DNA of 15,562 bases from CBDUXT01 sp965371245 (lineage in GTDB: Bacteria > Planctomycetota > Phycisphaerae > UBA1845). The notes below the pieces were generated by a model. That model saw nothing but the letters and a program-made list of their open reading frames with translations. It was not told the origin of the DNA and ran no database searches. The first letter of the stretch is position 1. Each line of letters starts with the position of its first letter. Made by a program: the position numbers and the translations under genes. Below, piece by piece: positions 15,494-15,562 of the stretch. Location: NCBI GenBank assembly GCA_965371245.1, contig CBDUXT010000117.1, positions 1 to 15,562 on the forward strand, in the 5' to 3' direction.

Positions 15494-15562
15494 TTCGAGT
15501 TTCGCATTTTTTGGAGCCGTTTCCTGAGTTCTGGATGAACAAGAACGAGCCATCCAGGCGAT
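15494..15562 (+). mobile_element. Partial second copy of the MITE family terminus
   Basis: The first 26 bases, starting TTCGAGTTTCGCATTTTT and running through GGAGCCG, match the left end of the element in brxC with one change (C to T). They are preceded by the same CTTAC. After that the two sequences diverge. The element continues out of the window, so it may be another MITE or the end of the full insertion sequence that supplies the transposase. Confidence 0.65.

Larger units (their letters stand above)
15216..15562. other. Gene-free right edge with repeat traces
   Basis: I see no gene here. The stretch holds a GGGGGTTTCGCCTCCAAT segment at 15412-15429 that recalls the tmRNA-like ends at the left, the GCCAGGA doublet at 15431-15450, and the terminus of the MITE family at 15494. 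Confidence 0.5.

Noticed and set aside
1..15562. CRISPR array
   Set aside because: No set of regularly spaced identical repeats is present; the repeats seen occur only in pairs.

Overview
The window looks like an accessory island from a planctomycete-type bacterium, probably Phycisphaerae-like. The basis is composition (GC-rich) and a secreted LamG-like protein with DECPDDxxKTDPGICGCG calcium-binding repeats and a short hydrophobic C-terminal anchor, a style common in that group. This is an inference from protein style, not from a marker gene.

Layout. Positions 1-1830 hold a secreted-protein gene on the plus strand (418-1522), frameshifted at an (AGAC)4 tract. It sits between two copies of a tmRNA/tRNA 3'-end-like sequence (98-124 and 1804-1829, both reading on the minus strand) that look like integration scars. 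Positions 1830-2560 have no convincing gene, only a degenerate 76-bp direct repeat. From 15215 down to 2564 every gene is on the minus strand. In order of transcription they are: a HEPN-like unknown protein; a hairpin; a 71-aa excisionase-type HTH protein; brxE; brxA; brxB; brxC; a 272-aa HEPN-like protein; pglX (N-terminal two thirds); fic; pglX (C-terminal part); an mrr endonuclease C-terminal remnant; and a small HNH nuclease.

The block brxE-brxA-brxB-brxC-pglX is the front half of a type 6-like BREX phage-defence locus. It is broken in several independent ways. A 173-bp transposase-less element with 18-bp inverted repeats and a 5-bp target duplication has landed exactly in the Walker A codons of brxC; removing 178 bp restores GFYGSGKSSF and a 1227-codon frame. 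pglX is split by a complete autoinhibited Fic gene with its own promoter-like region. The 3' end of pglX is truncated and runs into a fragment of an Mrr-type endonuclease. pglZ, brxD and brxHI, expected after pglX, are absent. A second copy of the element's terminus lies at the right edge (15494), so the same family is present nearby.

The most economical reading is a decaying BREX island that has accumulated other conflict-type genes (HEPN x2, Fic, Mrr remnant, HNH). A less likely but testable alternative is that the HEPN-MTase-Fic portion has been kept for a new use.
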